The notes: generated by a model not told the origin, from the letters alone. A stretch of 30,838 nt of DNA from Thermococcus sp. (GCA_027035445.1 JALVUT010000263.1:1-30838); one strand, 5' to 3'. Counted from the stretch's first letter, positions 23,247 through 30,251 are shown. Numbers and translations are program-made.

Positions 23247-23609
23247 TTATTCACAAAAAATTTCCTCCTTGATTCTTTCAGCAGCTTTCTTATAGTTTAC
23301 AAGGTGATGAACTTTTTCCCACCAAGAATCCCAATGGTGACAGTACCCATTACGTTCACCAAAAGAACATTTCTTCCAGACACAAGTTGGCTCAGAATCT
23401 TCAGAACATTCCAGCTTGACACACCATGGATCAAATGTTACTGAAGATTCACCATTGATACACTGAGTGATCTTATCGACCACCTTATCACACTCTTCAG
23501 TACTCCATTCAGAGCTGATCTCATGGAAATCATCAAGGTGAAAGTAAGTTACATCAGAACACTCATTGATAATCTCAAGAATCCTGATTAGTTTCTCTCT
23601 TGATGTCAT
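23247..23609 (-). CDS. Cys-rich protein, member 2 of the second paralogue pair
   Basis: 120 residues. Same order as the gene at 22775-23149: KLIRILEIIN, an acidic segment with HEISSEWSTEECDKVVDKI, then DPWC, CVWKKCSFGERNGYCHHWDSW, and VHHLVNYKKAAERI. Matches to the paralogue include PWC, C-x-FGERNGYC against C-x-YGKRHGKC, and the aromatic W/F-x3-V/I segment after it. Unlike its basic paralogue it is acidic. ATG 23609 overlaps the stop of the RNA ligase gene (ATTAG junction region). Zinc binding is inferred. Function unknown. Confidence 0.65.
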   Translation of the reverse strand: MTSREKLIRILEIINECSDVTYFHLDDFHEISSEWSTEECDKVVDKITQCINGESSVTFDPWCVKLECSEDSEPTCVWKKCSFGERNGYCHHWDSWWEKVHHLVNYKKAAERIKEEIFCE

Positions 23610-24727
23610 TAGTTGCCTCCCTTTTCAATAAGGTATCTTCTAGAAATAGCCTTACAAGAAAACATTGGATCAGTATACAACCTGATCACAACACCTTCTG
23701 CTGGCACACCAGGAGCAATCTTTGAATCAAGTATATCAGCAAACTGCAGATAATCATCTGCGGATACAAGGTTCTTATCAGGGCTAACTTTAGGCACTCT
23801 CTGTAAACCAAGCTGTTCACAAATAACAAATGTTTCAAAAGGTGTCAGATATTTTCCTTTATCAATATCATAAATCTGGAAGACAAACAATTGTTTCTCT
23901 TTCAGTTTATACCTGTTACCTTGGATTCCAGGACCGCAGATTTCACCTTGGATAGCAAGAGATCTCCTATTTTCCTTACAGAATTTAGGAAGACTCTTCT
24001 CAAGACCTGTTGATACTGCAATATCCCGCCAGTTATTTTTGATCTTGGTTTTATACCAAACTCTCCTAGAGCATACACCAAACAATCCACGAGAAAACAA
24101 GCCAGTCCTGAAGTCGTGCTTATAGAAAATCGTGCAACTCTGACCATCCAGTTTCTCAGTTATCCTTGGATAATTATCTTTAGTGATCTGTTCAAACTGT
24201 GGAATATTCTGGATTCTCTCTTCATCGGTCTTTGGGATTGACCAATCAGAAAACCTGGGCCACGATCCTTTAGCTCTCGGATAGAGTTTCCTGTGGAGCC
24301 ACCTTGTAGGTGCCCACCGCATCATCCAGGCATGAGGCATAGGCACCCTCTGGACTTTCATCTGCTTCCTTTCAAGAACAGCTTCAGGGTCATACTTCTT
24401 GACTCCAAGCTGCTTCGTCAGGTCAGTACCAACAGGGGTGTCTCCAGAGACACCACAAGATTCAAGAGTAATCGCAAGACCCTGAGAGTATACTCCACGC
24501 ATCTTAATGGTTCTTACTCGATACTTATACCTCTTGACAACTTCAGACCACTCAGCTTCAGGGAGAACACTATCAGGCTCAAAGAACACACACTTGTCTC
24601 CTTCTGAAAAATCTGATTTCCTTACGATACACTCCCAATTGTCTATCTTTGCGAGGGCAATGAAGTCTGCCCCCTCAATTGGTTTTATCTTTCCGATCCT
24701 CTTTACACTTGCAAGTTTCCTGGACAT
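23609..24727 (-). CDS. RNA ligase of the Rnl5/DraRnl type
   Basis: 372 residues from ATG 24727, fixed by AGGAGG 7 nt upstream. Residues 1-115 form an N-terminal OB-like domain (KRIGKIKPIEGADFIALAKID). The nucleotidyltransferase domain has motif I EKLDG with adenylated K192, motif III-like FGVCSRR, IQGEICGPGIQGN (IIIa), AEGVVIR (IV) and a Lys in SCKAISRRY (V). An N-terminal OB domain before the ligase domain is the order in DraRnl, which seals 3'-OH/5'-P nicks in RNA in duplexes. In a phage it would repair host or phage RNA, for example tRNA cut by host defences; that use is inference. It contains dyad copy 6. Confidence 0.88.
   Translation of the reverse strand: MSRKLASVKRIGKIKPIEGADFIALAKIDNWECIVRKSDFSEGDKCVFFEPDSVLPEAEWSEVVKRYKYRVRTIKMRGVYSQGLAITLESCGVSGDTPVGTDLTKQLGVKKYDPEAVLERKQMKVQRVPMPHAWMMRWAPTRWLHRKLYPRAKGSWPRFSDWSIPKTDEERIQNIPQFEQITKDNYPRITEKLDGQSCTIFYKHDFRTGLFSRGLFGVCSRRVWYKTKIKNNWRDIAVSTGLEKSLPKFCKENRRSLAIQGEICGPGIQGNRYKLKEKQLFVFQIYDIDKGKYLTPFETFVICEQLGLQRVPKVSPDKNLVSADDYLQFADILDSKIAPGVPAEGVVIRLYTDPMFSCKAISRRYLIEKGGN
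24437..24454. repeat. GGTGTCTC-CA-GAGACACC dyad, copy 6
   Basis: Perfect 8+2+8 inverted repeat, the longest of the six copies. It lies in the RNA ligase gene on the minus strand and encodes G-V-S-G-D-T with GTC TCT GGA GAC. Confidence 0.85.
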
Positions 24728-24813
24728 CAACGGGCCTCCTATATTGACAGGGCTCAACACATGGCTTGTTAGCTAACAGACAGGCACCTTCATATAAGGC
24801 ACTGATAAGACAA
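24728..24813 (-). promoter_or_regulatory. Leader region of the RNA ligase gene with 12-bp palindrome
   Basis: 86 nt between a terminator and the ligase start. It contains the perfect palindrome TGTTAGCTAACA (24767-24778) and the AGGAGG ribosome binding site. Because a terminator precedes it, a promoter for the RNA ligase/nrdJ/Cys-rich block should lie here or readthrough is used; no convincing sigma70 boxes were seen. Confidence 0.4.
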
Positions 24814-24839
24814 CAAAAGGGGTCAGAAGACCCCTTTGT
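24814..24839 (-). terminator. Rho-independent terminator after the 69-aa coiled-coil gene
   Basis: On the minus strand AAAGGGGTC, loop TTCT, GACCCCTTT, then TTGTTG. The stem of 9 bp spans 24816-24837. It ends the sigma-to-coiled-coil transcript 4 nt after the stop codon and would also act on the plus strand (TTTGTTTT). Confidence 0.85.
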
Positions 24840-24843
24840 TTTA

Positions 24844-25053
24844 TCATACTGAGAACACATCTTCAATAGATGAGATAACATCAGAGGCCCTATCATTCTC
24901 CTTATCAAGGGTGTTCCGATGGTCCTTCCTCATTGTGATTTCTTGATTGAGGCGTTCGATTGTTCGTTTATTTTCCTCAATAACCCGCTCCAGATCAGCT
25001 TTGACCTTTGCAAAGGTCTTCAGAATATCATCAACAGTTTTCCGCCTGAACAT
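24844..25053 (-). CDS. Small coiled-coil protein
   Basis: 69 residues. It starts with a basic MFRRKTVDDILKTFAKVKAD and continues as one helix with heptad Leu/Ile (LERVIEENKRTIERLNQEI), ending VISSIEDVFSV. Such short coiled coils are common in phages and often form dimers or tetramers, but this one is not recognisable by family. GAGGAGG 5-6 nt before ATG 25053 is one of the strongest ribosome binding sites in the window, so the product may be abundant. It is the last gene before a terminator. Confidence 0.7.
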   Translation of the reverse strand: MFRRKTVDDILKTFAKVKADLERVIEENKRTIERLNQEITMRKDHRNTLDKENDRASDVISSIEDVFSV

Positions 25054-25054
25054 A

Positions 25055-25276
25055 TTAAACCTCCTCGATTTTTCCTTGTACGATTTTCCAGTTAACTACC
25101 GAACTATCATCAAGATTCTCAACAGATACAGTAATGTCACCCTGGGTTGGTACCAGGGAAATAGAGGCTGCATGTTGAGTGATCTTATCGACAAGCTGTT
25201 CTGTCAACCTGTAGTACTGGTGTGTTTCTTGTAGATCACCTTCAGGGTTATAGACATTCACAAGAACTTTATACAT
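25055..25276 (-). CDS. Hypothetical 73-aa beta-rich protein
   Basis: 73 residues from ATG 25276, with GGAGGT upstream; a longer frame exists but overlaps the upstream gene further. The sequence (YKVLVNVYNPEGDLQ, YYRLTEQLVDKITQHAASI, ITVSVENLDDSSVVNW) alternates strands with one helix. It might be a small interaction module; no family recognised. It overlaps the end of the ThyX-like gene by 8 nt and lies 1 nt before the coiled-coil gene, so it is part of the nucleotide-metabolism operon. Confidence 0.6.
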   Translation of the reverse strand: MYKVLVNVYNPEGDLQETHQYYRLTEQLVDKITQHAASISLVPTQGDITVSVENLDDSSVVNWKIVQGKIEEV

Positions 25277-25850
25277 GATAAAAGGAACCTCCAGTTTTCT
25301 CAATTATCTTCTGATATTTCAGAAGTTCACCTTGAAGGTGAGCACACGGCTTTCTTTTCTCAGGACACAACCCGTTCCTGTAGAGACATTGAGGAACCAT
25401 GTGGTTAGCCAGATCCGGATCAACAAGATACACGGCTTTCTTGATGAGATTCATCACCACCCTGGTGTCTGCCTCTGCTTGCATACACAGTCTTTTCTTC
25501 GACATATCAAGCAGATGGTTAGCATTCAGTACCATAGTGTGATTCACAGGGCTCTTACGGTTTACTTGTTCGTCCCACTCTTCGATACTCCTTGGGTCTT
25601 GGTTGTTCCAATCACCCCTGTTAGATTTCACCAAATGAAACTGACCAGTCTGGCTGTGTCTTACAAGGTGGACTGACACTTTACTTTTGATATTCTCAAG
25701 GAAAACCTTAAAGAGCATCAGCCTGATTGTCGTATGCTCCCTTGTGTATGCCAATGCAAGAGACATTGTGGATCTTTCCAATCCATAGGTTTCCTTAAGG
25801 ATATCTCGCATGAAATCCACCACAGTAATTGGCCGGACAGATATGATCAT
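25269..25850 (-). CDS. ThyX-like (FAD-dependent thymidylate synthase family) protein
   Basis: 193 residues from ATG 25850, overlapping the dUTPase stop region. The core VHLVRHSQTGQFHLVKSNRGD has the RH...S-x-R spacing of the ThyX family, and SPVNHTMVLNANHLLDMSKKRLCMQA resembles the dUMP/FAD-binding helices of phage ThyX-like proteins. The canonical RHRxxSxNxxSxR is only partly kept. The end has a Cys cluster (CLYRNGLCPEKRKPC) absent from standard ThyX. Position right after dUTPase, which makes dUMP, the substrate of thymidylate synthesis, supports a role in dTMP production. Activity remains uncertain because of the motif changes. Confidence 0.6.
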   Translation of the reverse strand: MIISVRPITVVDFMRDILKETYGLERSTMSLALAYTREHTTIRLMLFKVFLENIKSKVSVHLVRHSQTGQFHLVKSNRGDWNNQDPRSIEEWDEQVNRKSPVNHTMVLNANHLLDMSKKRLCMQAEADTRVVMNLIKKAVYLVDPDLANHMVPQCLYRNGLCPEKRKPCAHLQGELLKYQKIIEKTGGSFYHV

Positions 25851-25851
25851 A

Positions 25852-26247
25852 TCACCCTGTTGAACCGAACCCTCTCTCACCTCGGGCCTCCTTTACAATA
25901 ATTTCATTAATAGGCAACTCTGCATCCAAGTGCATAAATGGAACAAGTTGTGCAATACGGCTACCATCCTTTATCTTGACAACATAATGTTCATCAAGAG
26001 ATGTAACTGAAATCATCAGCTCACCGGTATAATCATTATCAATGACACCAGGTATAACCAGCAGCTTCTTCTTGAGAGCAGTTGAGGATCTGCCGAAAAT
26101 CATTCCGAAAATCCTTGGAGGGAATGTAATAGATACCCCGGTAGGAATCAGCTTGGTCTCACCAGGGTACACCATATGATTCCCATACACAGGAAGATCA
26201 TAACCAGCAGCCAACGGTGTTGCTTTAACAAGACCCATATTTATCAC
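25852..26247 (-). CDS. dut: dUTPase (trimeric type)
   Basis: 131 residues. All five dUTPase motifs are present in order: AAGYDL, GRSS, GVIDNDYTGEL with the catalytic Asp, GSRIAQL, and RGERGFGSTG at the very C-terminus. It hydrolyses dUTP to dUMP and keeps uracil out of phage DNA while supplying dUMP to thymidylate synthesis; the next gene is ThyX-like. The start is taken as GTG 26247 because AAGGAG lies 4 nt upstream. ATG 26238 is possible but 13 nt from that site and would shorten an already short N-terminal strand. It overlaps the DUF3310 gene by 23 nt. Confidence 0.93.
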   Translation of the reverse strand: MINMGLVKATPLAAGYDLPVYGNHMVYPGETKLIPTGVSITFPPRIFGMIFGRSSTALKKKLLVIPGVIDNDYTGELMISVTSLDEHYVVKIKDGSRIAQLVPFMHLDAELPINEIIVKEARGERGFGSTG

Positions 26248-26617
26248 TCATCTCCTTTTTAATCAAAAGTTTCAGATCTTTAAGGCAATTCTCATTATGT
26301 ACTTCATGGTATTCTGCAAGCATCAGGAATGCCTTCTTCTGGAAGGAAGAAAGAAGACTCCCATTGAGCATACAGTTCTTCATGAAACTGTAGGTGTCCA
26401 TGTCAGAATGGAACTCAAGTTCATCAAGAATATCAATATAATGGAGTGCCTTCTTCAGATCCTCACAACCATTTTTATCCTGGTATCTGAGGATATACTT
26501 AAAGATACTGAAAGTACAAGGGTCCAATCGTGATTCCATTGCTACCTTGATAGGCTCCACATAGTAACCCTTATAGTGATCTCCGCCAACCTGGGTACCA
26601 AATACACTATCTTCCAA
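26225..26617 (-). CDS. DUF3310-family protein (nucleotide kinase-like annotation)
   Basis: 130 residues with a TTG start at 26617 (GGAGG 6 nt upstream). The N-terminal half carries the DUF3310 signature: GGDHYKGYYVEPIKVAME and IFKYILRYQDKNGCEDLKKALHYID. The family is frequent in phages, often near nucleotide-metabolism genes and sometimes called nucleotide kinase, but its reaction is not established. The C-terminal half (FMKNCMLNGSLLSSFQKKAFLML) is helical and outside the domain. It sits next to dUTPase and ThyX-like genes, which fits a nucleotide role. Confidence 0.8.
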   Translation of the reverse strand: MEDSVFGTQVGGDHYKGYYVEPIKVAMESRLDPCTFSIFKYILRYQDKNGCEDLKKALHYIDILDELEFHSDMDTYSFMKNCMLNGSLLSSFQKKAFLMLAEYHEVHNENCLKDLKLLIKKEMSDKYGSC

Positions 26618-26789
26618 AGCTAACCTCCAGTGAAAAGTGAAATTGACATCTCATACATACCACAGGGATAACTGCAGTATGCTTATCTTGCCACATTGGG
26701 AGCAAATCTGTGTAAGCCTTATAATCTTTAGACTTACACCTGGGACATACAGAATCACTCTGCATCTTCAAAGTCGATCCCAAAGACAT
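26607..26789 (-). CDS. Small zinc-ribbon protein
   Basis: 60 residues from ATG 26789, chosen for GGAGG 9 nt upstream inside the preceding gene. CPRCKSKDYKAY and, 30 residues later, CMRCQFHF make one four-Cys zinc ribbon with strands between (HTAVIPVVCMRC). This is the usual form of short phage zinc ribbons that bind nucleic acid or RNA polymerase parts; nothing more specific is visible. It overlaps the 59-aa gene upstream by 35 nt and the DUF3310 gene downstream by 11 nt. Confidence 0.7.
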   Translation of the reverse strand: MSLGSTLKMQSDSVCPRCKSKDYKAYTDLLPMWQDKHTAVIPVVCMRCQFHFSLEVSFGR

Positions 26790-26934
26790 CGGCAAGAACC
26801 TCCAGAATCTCTTCCTTGTTGTTATCCAGATACTCACTCAGAGTAATATCCATCAGATCTTCAAACTGAGTATCCATTACCTCGAACAGCTCACCGGGTG
26901 TAAGACTGTCCATAATCAAATCTTTCCAATCCAT
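26755..26934 (-). CDS. Small acidic protein, 59 aa
   Basis: 59 residues (MDWKDLIMDSLTPGELFEVM, then acidic helices ending FGIDFEDAE). It is strongly acidic (about 17 Asp/Glu) with amphipathic helices. AGAGGTG lies 4-5 nt before ATG 26934. It overlaps the phosphoesterase end by 19 nt and the zinc-ribbon start by 35 nt, so the three are read as one coupled set. An acidic protein of this size could mimic DNA or act as an inhibitor, but there is no evidence beyond charge. Function unknown. Confidence 0.65.
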   Translation of the reverse strand: MDWKDLIMDSLTPGELFEVMDTQFEDLMDITLSEYLDNNKEEILEVLADVFGIDFEDAE

Positions 26935-27629
26935 CTGTCACCTCTCGTAATCAAAGGGATAAGCTTAGGTTTCCCTTCACTAATGATAATTACAGATCTC
27001 ATAGGTCTTACAATTTGTGCCTGATTGTAAACAAAAGCATGCCCTTTGTCGCTAATCAGACATCCACAATCTGCAGCAAAGTATGTTTGGGTTGGTGTCC
27101 GAATGTAAGTCAAGGAGCTTTTGGAATGATGGTGCCCCATGATTACAGACATTCCAATTTGTTTGGCAAGGAACACTGCAGATGACCCTTTAGTGTGGCA
27201 AAAGTAAATCTTCTGCCTAGTTGAATCAACAGTCAGCGTCACATCGGGCTTCCATGTCCAATTGTACTTCTCGACACCAAGGAATTTCTTATAAGGTAGT
27301 ACAAGCTCCCTTGGAATCCCTGCTGCCTTCGCTTTGCGGTACAACCGATCATCATGATTCGATTGACACACAAGCATATCTGGAAACATTTCAGCAAGTT
27401 GTACTGCTGCAGCTCTCATCTTCTTGATCTCATCAGGGACATTATCAGCTTCAAGAGCTTTAGCGTAATTTGAGAAACAGTAAGAATCACTAATGTCACC
27501 CAGATGAACAACACGATCAAGGTTATATTCAGAGCGCACAGCGTCAAGGAAATCAAATACATCCTGGTGATGGAATGGAAAATGTGTGTCACTGATTGTC
27601 AGAATACAATTGTTAGTGTACCGTTTCAT
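26916..27629 (-). CDS. Calcineurin-like metallophosphoesterase
   Basis: 237 residues. The metal-site motifs are in order: SDTHFPFHH (residues 13-21), VVHLGDISD, CQSNHDDRLYR (the GNHD block with Ser in place of Gly), FCHTKG, and IMGHHHS. This fold binds two metal ions and hydrolyses phosphodiesters or phosphomonoesters. In phages it may process nucleotides, DNA ends or RNA; the substrate cannot be read here. ATG 27629 is preceded by GGAG at 6 nt. It overlaps the upstream 102-aa gene by 17 nt. Confidence 0.88.
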   Translation of the reverse strand: MKRYTNNCILTISDTHFPFHHQDVFDFLDAVRSEYNLDRVVHLGDISDSYCFSNYAKALEADNVPDEIKKMRAAAVQLAEMFPDMLVCQSNHDDRLYRKAKAAGIPRELVLPYKKFLGVEKYNWTWKPDVTLTVDSTRQKIYFCHTKGSSAVFLAKQIGMSVIMGHHHSKSSLTYIRTPTQTYFAADCGCLISDKGHAFVYNQAQIVRPMRSVIIISEGKPKLIPLITRGDRWIGKI

Positions 27630-27921
27630 TAGTGACTCCAGAGCCAGAAATTACACCCATCATCTCAACAAGTTTCTCAAGAAACTGGAAGAAATCTGCC
27701 GGATGAATAAGACTCATGATAACAATTGTCAGCATGTTGGGATCAAGCTGAGACACAAGAGCTGACAAGTTGTCAAAAGTTCTAACAGGTTGCATCTTAT
27801 CGTGCTCCGGCAGAGAGTGGTAGATATCTTTCAGATGCCCGAGTTCTTCATCAGAGATATCAAAATACTGCTTGTTATGCAGTAAACACGTAGCAACCAA
27901 CAGGTCAATCTTGTTAATCAT
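27613..27921 (-). CDS. Hypothetical 102-aa helical protein
   Basis: 102 residues, AAGGAG ribosome binding site before ATG 27921. It is helical throughout (DLLVATCLLHNKQYFDIS; NLSALVSQLDPNMLTIVIMSL; FFQFLEKLVEMMGVI). The second half is hydrophobic enough to associate with a membrane or partner, but no clear transmembrane span is present. No family recognised. It overlaps its neighbours on both sides by 8-17 nt, within the early operon. Confidence 0.65.
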   Translation of the reverse strand: MINKIDLLVATCLLHNKQYFDISDEELGHLKDIYHSLPEHDKMQPVRTFDNLSALVSQLDPNMLTIVIMSLIHPADFFQFLEKLVEMMGVISGSGVTNETVH

Positions 27922-28174
27922 CAGAATTCTCCTTGTTCATCCACTGTTCATCGGTATCATTTAGATACCCTCTTTCCTCTGCCATCTCAAGTTCCTCTTC
28001 TGTGAGAGGGAGAGTTGTCACATTGTCAAACTCACTGTGGTGAATAGACACCATTCGGTTGAAATGAATCTTCAGAAAAGCAGAGTCAGGGAGAAACCCA
28101 TACTTATCTGCATAATCCTTTTGCCAATCACTAGCTGCCAACATAGCATTCTCTTCTATAAGTCGTTCATCCAT
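27914..28174 (-). CDS. Hypothetical 86-aa acidic protein
   Basis: 86 residues from ATG 28174, fixed by AAGGAG 6 nt upstream; the longer frame to 28195 lacks a site. DWQKDYADKYGFLPDSAFLK is a mixed helical start, followed by FNRMVSIHHSEFDNVTTLPL and a strongly acidic end (TEEELEMAEERGYL, NKENSDD). No domain recognised. It overlaps the GIY-YIG-like gene by 8 nt and the next gene by 8 nt. Confidence 0.65.
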   Translation of the reverse strand: MDERLIEENAMLAASDWQKDYADKYGFLPDSAFLKIHFNRMVSIHHSEFDNVTTLPLTEEELEMAEERGYLNDTDEQWMNKENSDD

Positions 28175-28667
28175 TAATGTCTCCTTGTAAATCAAGTTTT
28201 ACACTGTCACATGCGGTAAACTTTGGTCTGAACTTAACTGCAGGTATCATCATATTGAAATACTTCAAGGAACCATCAGGAAGCAGTGTTGTTAATACCC
28301 TCCTTTCGACCATCTCCTGGATCTCCATGTAATGGAGCAGTGCCCTGGTAGGACACTGGTGTAAAATCTTAAAGACAATCTTATGATTTGGATGTTCTTT
28401 CAGGTACTTATTCCACTCCTTTGAAGAACCACTGTAAGTTCTCCAATCAGATTCCCGCCAACACGATGATTTCCAACGTTTAGATCTTTTGTCAGCAACT
28501 GCAGTTTTACAACCTTTTGCCTTGGGTTTCTTCACCCAATATTGTTTCTTACCAACATAGGCTTTCCCGGTTGTTTGATCCTCAATTACATAGATGAAGC
28601 CAAAGAATTCATGCGGGTTAGCCTTCTGGCCTACCCAATGTCCTTGACCTTTATAAAGTTTTCCCAT
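28167..28667 (-). CDS. GIY-YIG-like nuclease
   Basis: 166 residues. FGFIYVIEDQTTGKAYVGKKQYW matches the GIY-YIG N-terminal strand-loop-strand (GFIY ... YVG) in altered form. KRWKSSCWRESDWRTYSGSS and a later KEWNKYLKEH follow, with ALLHYMEIQEMV supplying the conserved Glu of the catalytic helix. Phages use this fold in Seg-type homing enzymes and in repair or recombination nucleases. It overlaps the exonuclease by 37 nt and has no clear ribosome binding site of its own, so it is tightly integrated in the operon, which argues for a DNA-metabolism role more than a mobile one. The basic centre suits DNA binding. Confidence 0.65.
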   Translation of the reverse strand: MGKLYKGQGHWVGQKANPHEFFGFIYVIEDQTTGKAYVGKKQYWVKKPKAKGCKTAVADKRSKRWKSSCWRESDWRTYSGSSKEWNKYLKEHPNHKIVFKILHQCPTRALLHYMEIQEMVERRVLTTLLPDGSLKYFNMMIPAVKFRPKFTACDSVKLDLQGDING

Positions 28668-29542
28668 GGGTTATCTAGTACAGTTTCATGTTCGTACCTC
28701 AAGACGTAAAGCATGTCAAGTGCTGCATGCAGATCAGCCTTTGTTAACCCAGCAGCCTCATAGCAGGCCCTCGCTGTCCAATACAGATCATCATACGGCA
28801 CATCTTCCAGGATCTTAGCAGCTTTAACCTTTCCTATACCATAGACACCCTGTATGTTATCTGCAGTATCACCAATCAGTGCCTGCAGAAACAACTGTTT
28901 TAGGGCCTCATATTCATCTGTCACTGTAAATTCCCCTGTGACAAAATTATAATAAGGACCAGGGATCTGCTTAAGATCTTTGTCAATTGTCACAATAACA
29001 GGGGTAACTCCCGGATCATGAGTTGTCATGTGGATACCAATCAGGTCATCTGCCTCTATGCCCCTGGCAAAAGAAACACCTTCATATTGACAAAGGTATT
29101 CTTTCACATCCATGAGATGCTTAGGGCGACGAATGTTATCCCTGTTTGCCTTATATGTTGGATACCGTAAGAGCCTATAGTTTTTCTTCTTGGATGAAAA
29201 GAAAACTTTTGTATCTACAGATTCCGCAAAGTCCTCGATCTCACTGATAACAGTGTAGATCATGGACATGACATTTCTACAGGCAACCTTCAGGCTACCT
29301 GTGATATGCTCCTTGATGATCTTTGAAGGATCACCACGAGCATACTCTATTGCCTCTTTTTTGTACTTAAAGACCTTATCACCAACCAAGTAAAGATCCC
29401 TTTCAATAGCTGCTGCAGCACGGTAAGCAAAGATGTCACCGTCAAGTAAGAGCTGAATGTTCTTACCTTTGCAGAACAATTGAAAGTCAGTTGGTTCCTG
29501 ACATTTGTCGAGGTCTCTGAAGTGTCTATTCGTTATTTTCAT
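28631..29542 (-). CDS. 5'-3' exonuclease / flap endonuclease (FEN-like)
   Basis: 303 residues. Family signatures are LLLDGDIFAYRAA (residues 31-43, D34 and D36 for metal), YPTYKANRD, ARGIEADDLIGI with the acidic metal cluster, VTIDKDLKQI, and GDTADNIQGVYGIGKVKAAKIL (the helix-hairpin-helix). It removes 5' ends of duplex DNA, supporting RNA-primer removal, recombination or host DNA breakdown, like T7 gp6. ATG 29542 lies inside the end of the 62-aa gene, and no ribosome binding site is visible, so translation is probably coupled. A TTG about 20 codons in is a possible alternative start. Confidence 0.92.
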   Translation of the reverse strand: MKITNRHFRDLDKCQEPTDFQLFCKGKNIQLLLDGDIFAYRAAAAIERDLYLVGDKVFKYKKEAIEYARGDPSKIIKEHITGSLKVACRNVMSMIYTVISEIEDFAESVDTKVFFSSKKKNYRLLRYPTYKANRDNIRRPKHLMDVKEYLCQYEGVSFARGIEADDLIGIHMTTHDPGVTPVIVTIDKDLKQIPGPYYNFVTGEFTVTDEYEALKQLFLQALIGDTADNIQGVYGIGKVKAAKILEDVPYDDLYWTARACYEAAGLTKADLHAALDMLYVLRYEHETVLDNPWENFIKVKDIG

Positions 29543-29714
29543 CGAGGATTGTATCTACGAAATCGGCATTGACAATCATGTTCTTTCCGTCTTCTGTACG
29601 GAACAGAATGAACTTCTCGTACTCTGTCATAAACGAAGGGGCGCTGGGGATATTCGTACAGTGCTCTATCTTGGAATCATCAGTAAAAAACACTGTGAAC
29701 TTTTCAAATGCCAT
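29526..29714 (-). CDS. Hypothetical 62-aa protein
   Basis: 62 residues preceded by AGGAGG 5 nt before ATG 29714. Strands alternate with turns (FEKFTVFFTDDSKIEHCTN; YEKFILFRTEDGKNMIVNADFVDTIL). The second part resembles a small beta module seen in several phage hypotheticals that act near SSB or exonuclease genes, but it cannot be named. It lies between the ssDNA-binding protein and the exonuclease and overlaps the latter by 17 nt. Confidence 0.7.
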   Translation of the reverse strand: MAFEKFTVFFTDDSKIEHCTNIPSAPSFMTEYEKFILFRTEDGKNMIVNADFVDTILDENNE

Positions 29715-29728
29715 GTTAACCTCCTGTG

Positions 29729-30187
29729 TTAAAAGGGAACATCATCTCCATCGTCGTCAATAGGGTCAAAAGATGCATTGTTCGGCGGCTGGGCCTCTAC
29801 CACCTGAACAGCATCCAGATAGGTAACCAGTTTGGTCTCACCTTCCTGTGTTGTATATTGCTTGGCCCACATCTTAATGTTGACAATGGACCCATCGCCG
29901 ATCTCTTCAGGAAAAGGAGTCCTCCCATCTCGACCAACGAATACAGGTGGAGTCTGCTGTGTTCCATCTTTGAGAATCTTCTTCCTCTTGACCTTCAGCA
30001 GGTTCCTTCCATCCTTATCCTTCTTGACGTTTGCCCCAAGCTCCCTGAACTTATCTGCAGCCTTATCATCCAGTACCAGGGTGACTGACCACATCGGGGC
30101 ATACTTGGTATCAGGCTCAATCAGGTACGGATACAGCACCTCAACATTCTTCAGCAGAATCTGTGCTCCTTCTTTGAAATCAGGCAT
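29729..30187 (-). CDS. Single-stranded DNA-binding protein
   Basis: 152 residues. An OB-type body is visible (AQILLKNVEVLYPYLIEP; YAPMWSVTLVLDDKAADKF; GSIVNIKMWAKQYTTQEG; TKLVTYLDAVQVVE). A short linker is followed by an acidic end IDDDGDDVPF with terminal Phe. The acidic tail ending in an aromatic residue is the usual partner-binding tip of phage SSBs such as T7 gp2.5 and of bacterial SSBs. It covers ssDNA and recruits replication enzymes. ATG 30187 has AAGGAGGTG upstream, an expected strong site for an abundant protein. Confidence 0.85.
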   Translation of the reverse strand: MPDFKEGAQILLKNVEVLYPYLIEPDTKYAPMWSVTLVLDDKAADKFRELGANVKKDKDGRNLLKVKRKKILKDGTQQTPPVFVGRDGRTPFPEEIGDGSIVNIKMWAKQYTTQEGETKLVTYLDAVQVVEAQPPNNASFDPIDDDGDDVPF

Positions 30188-30251
30188 ATTTCACCTCCTT
30201 ACTTTTTGGTTGCCTCTATTATCAGTAATAACAAAATCTGCCCAAATCTCC
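30188..30251 (-). other. Intergenic spacer containing repeat copy A
   Basis: 64 nt between the sigma-like and SSB genes. It holds most of the 30-bp inverted repeat copy A and the SSB ribosome binding site; no gene. Confidence 0.6.

Noticed and set aside
2450..24454. The TGTCTC dyads as transcription terminators
   Set aside because: None is followed by a T run and five of six lie within genes.
24675..24908. 77-residue minus-strand frame with several Cys
   Set aside because: It runs across a strong terminator, the leader and the starts of two well-supported genes in other frames.
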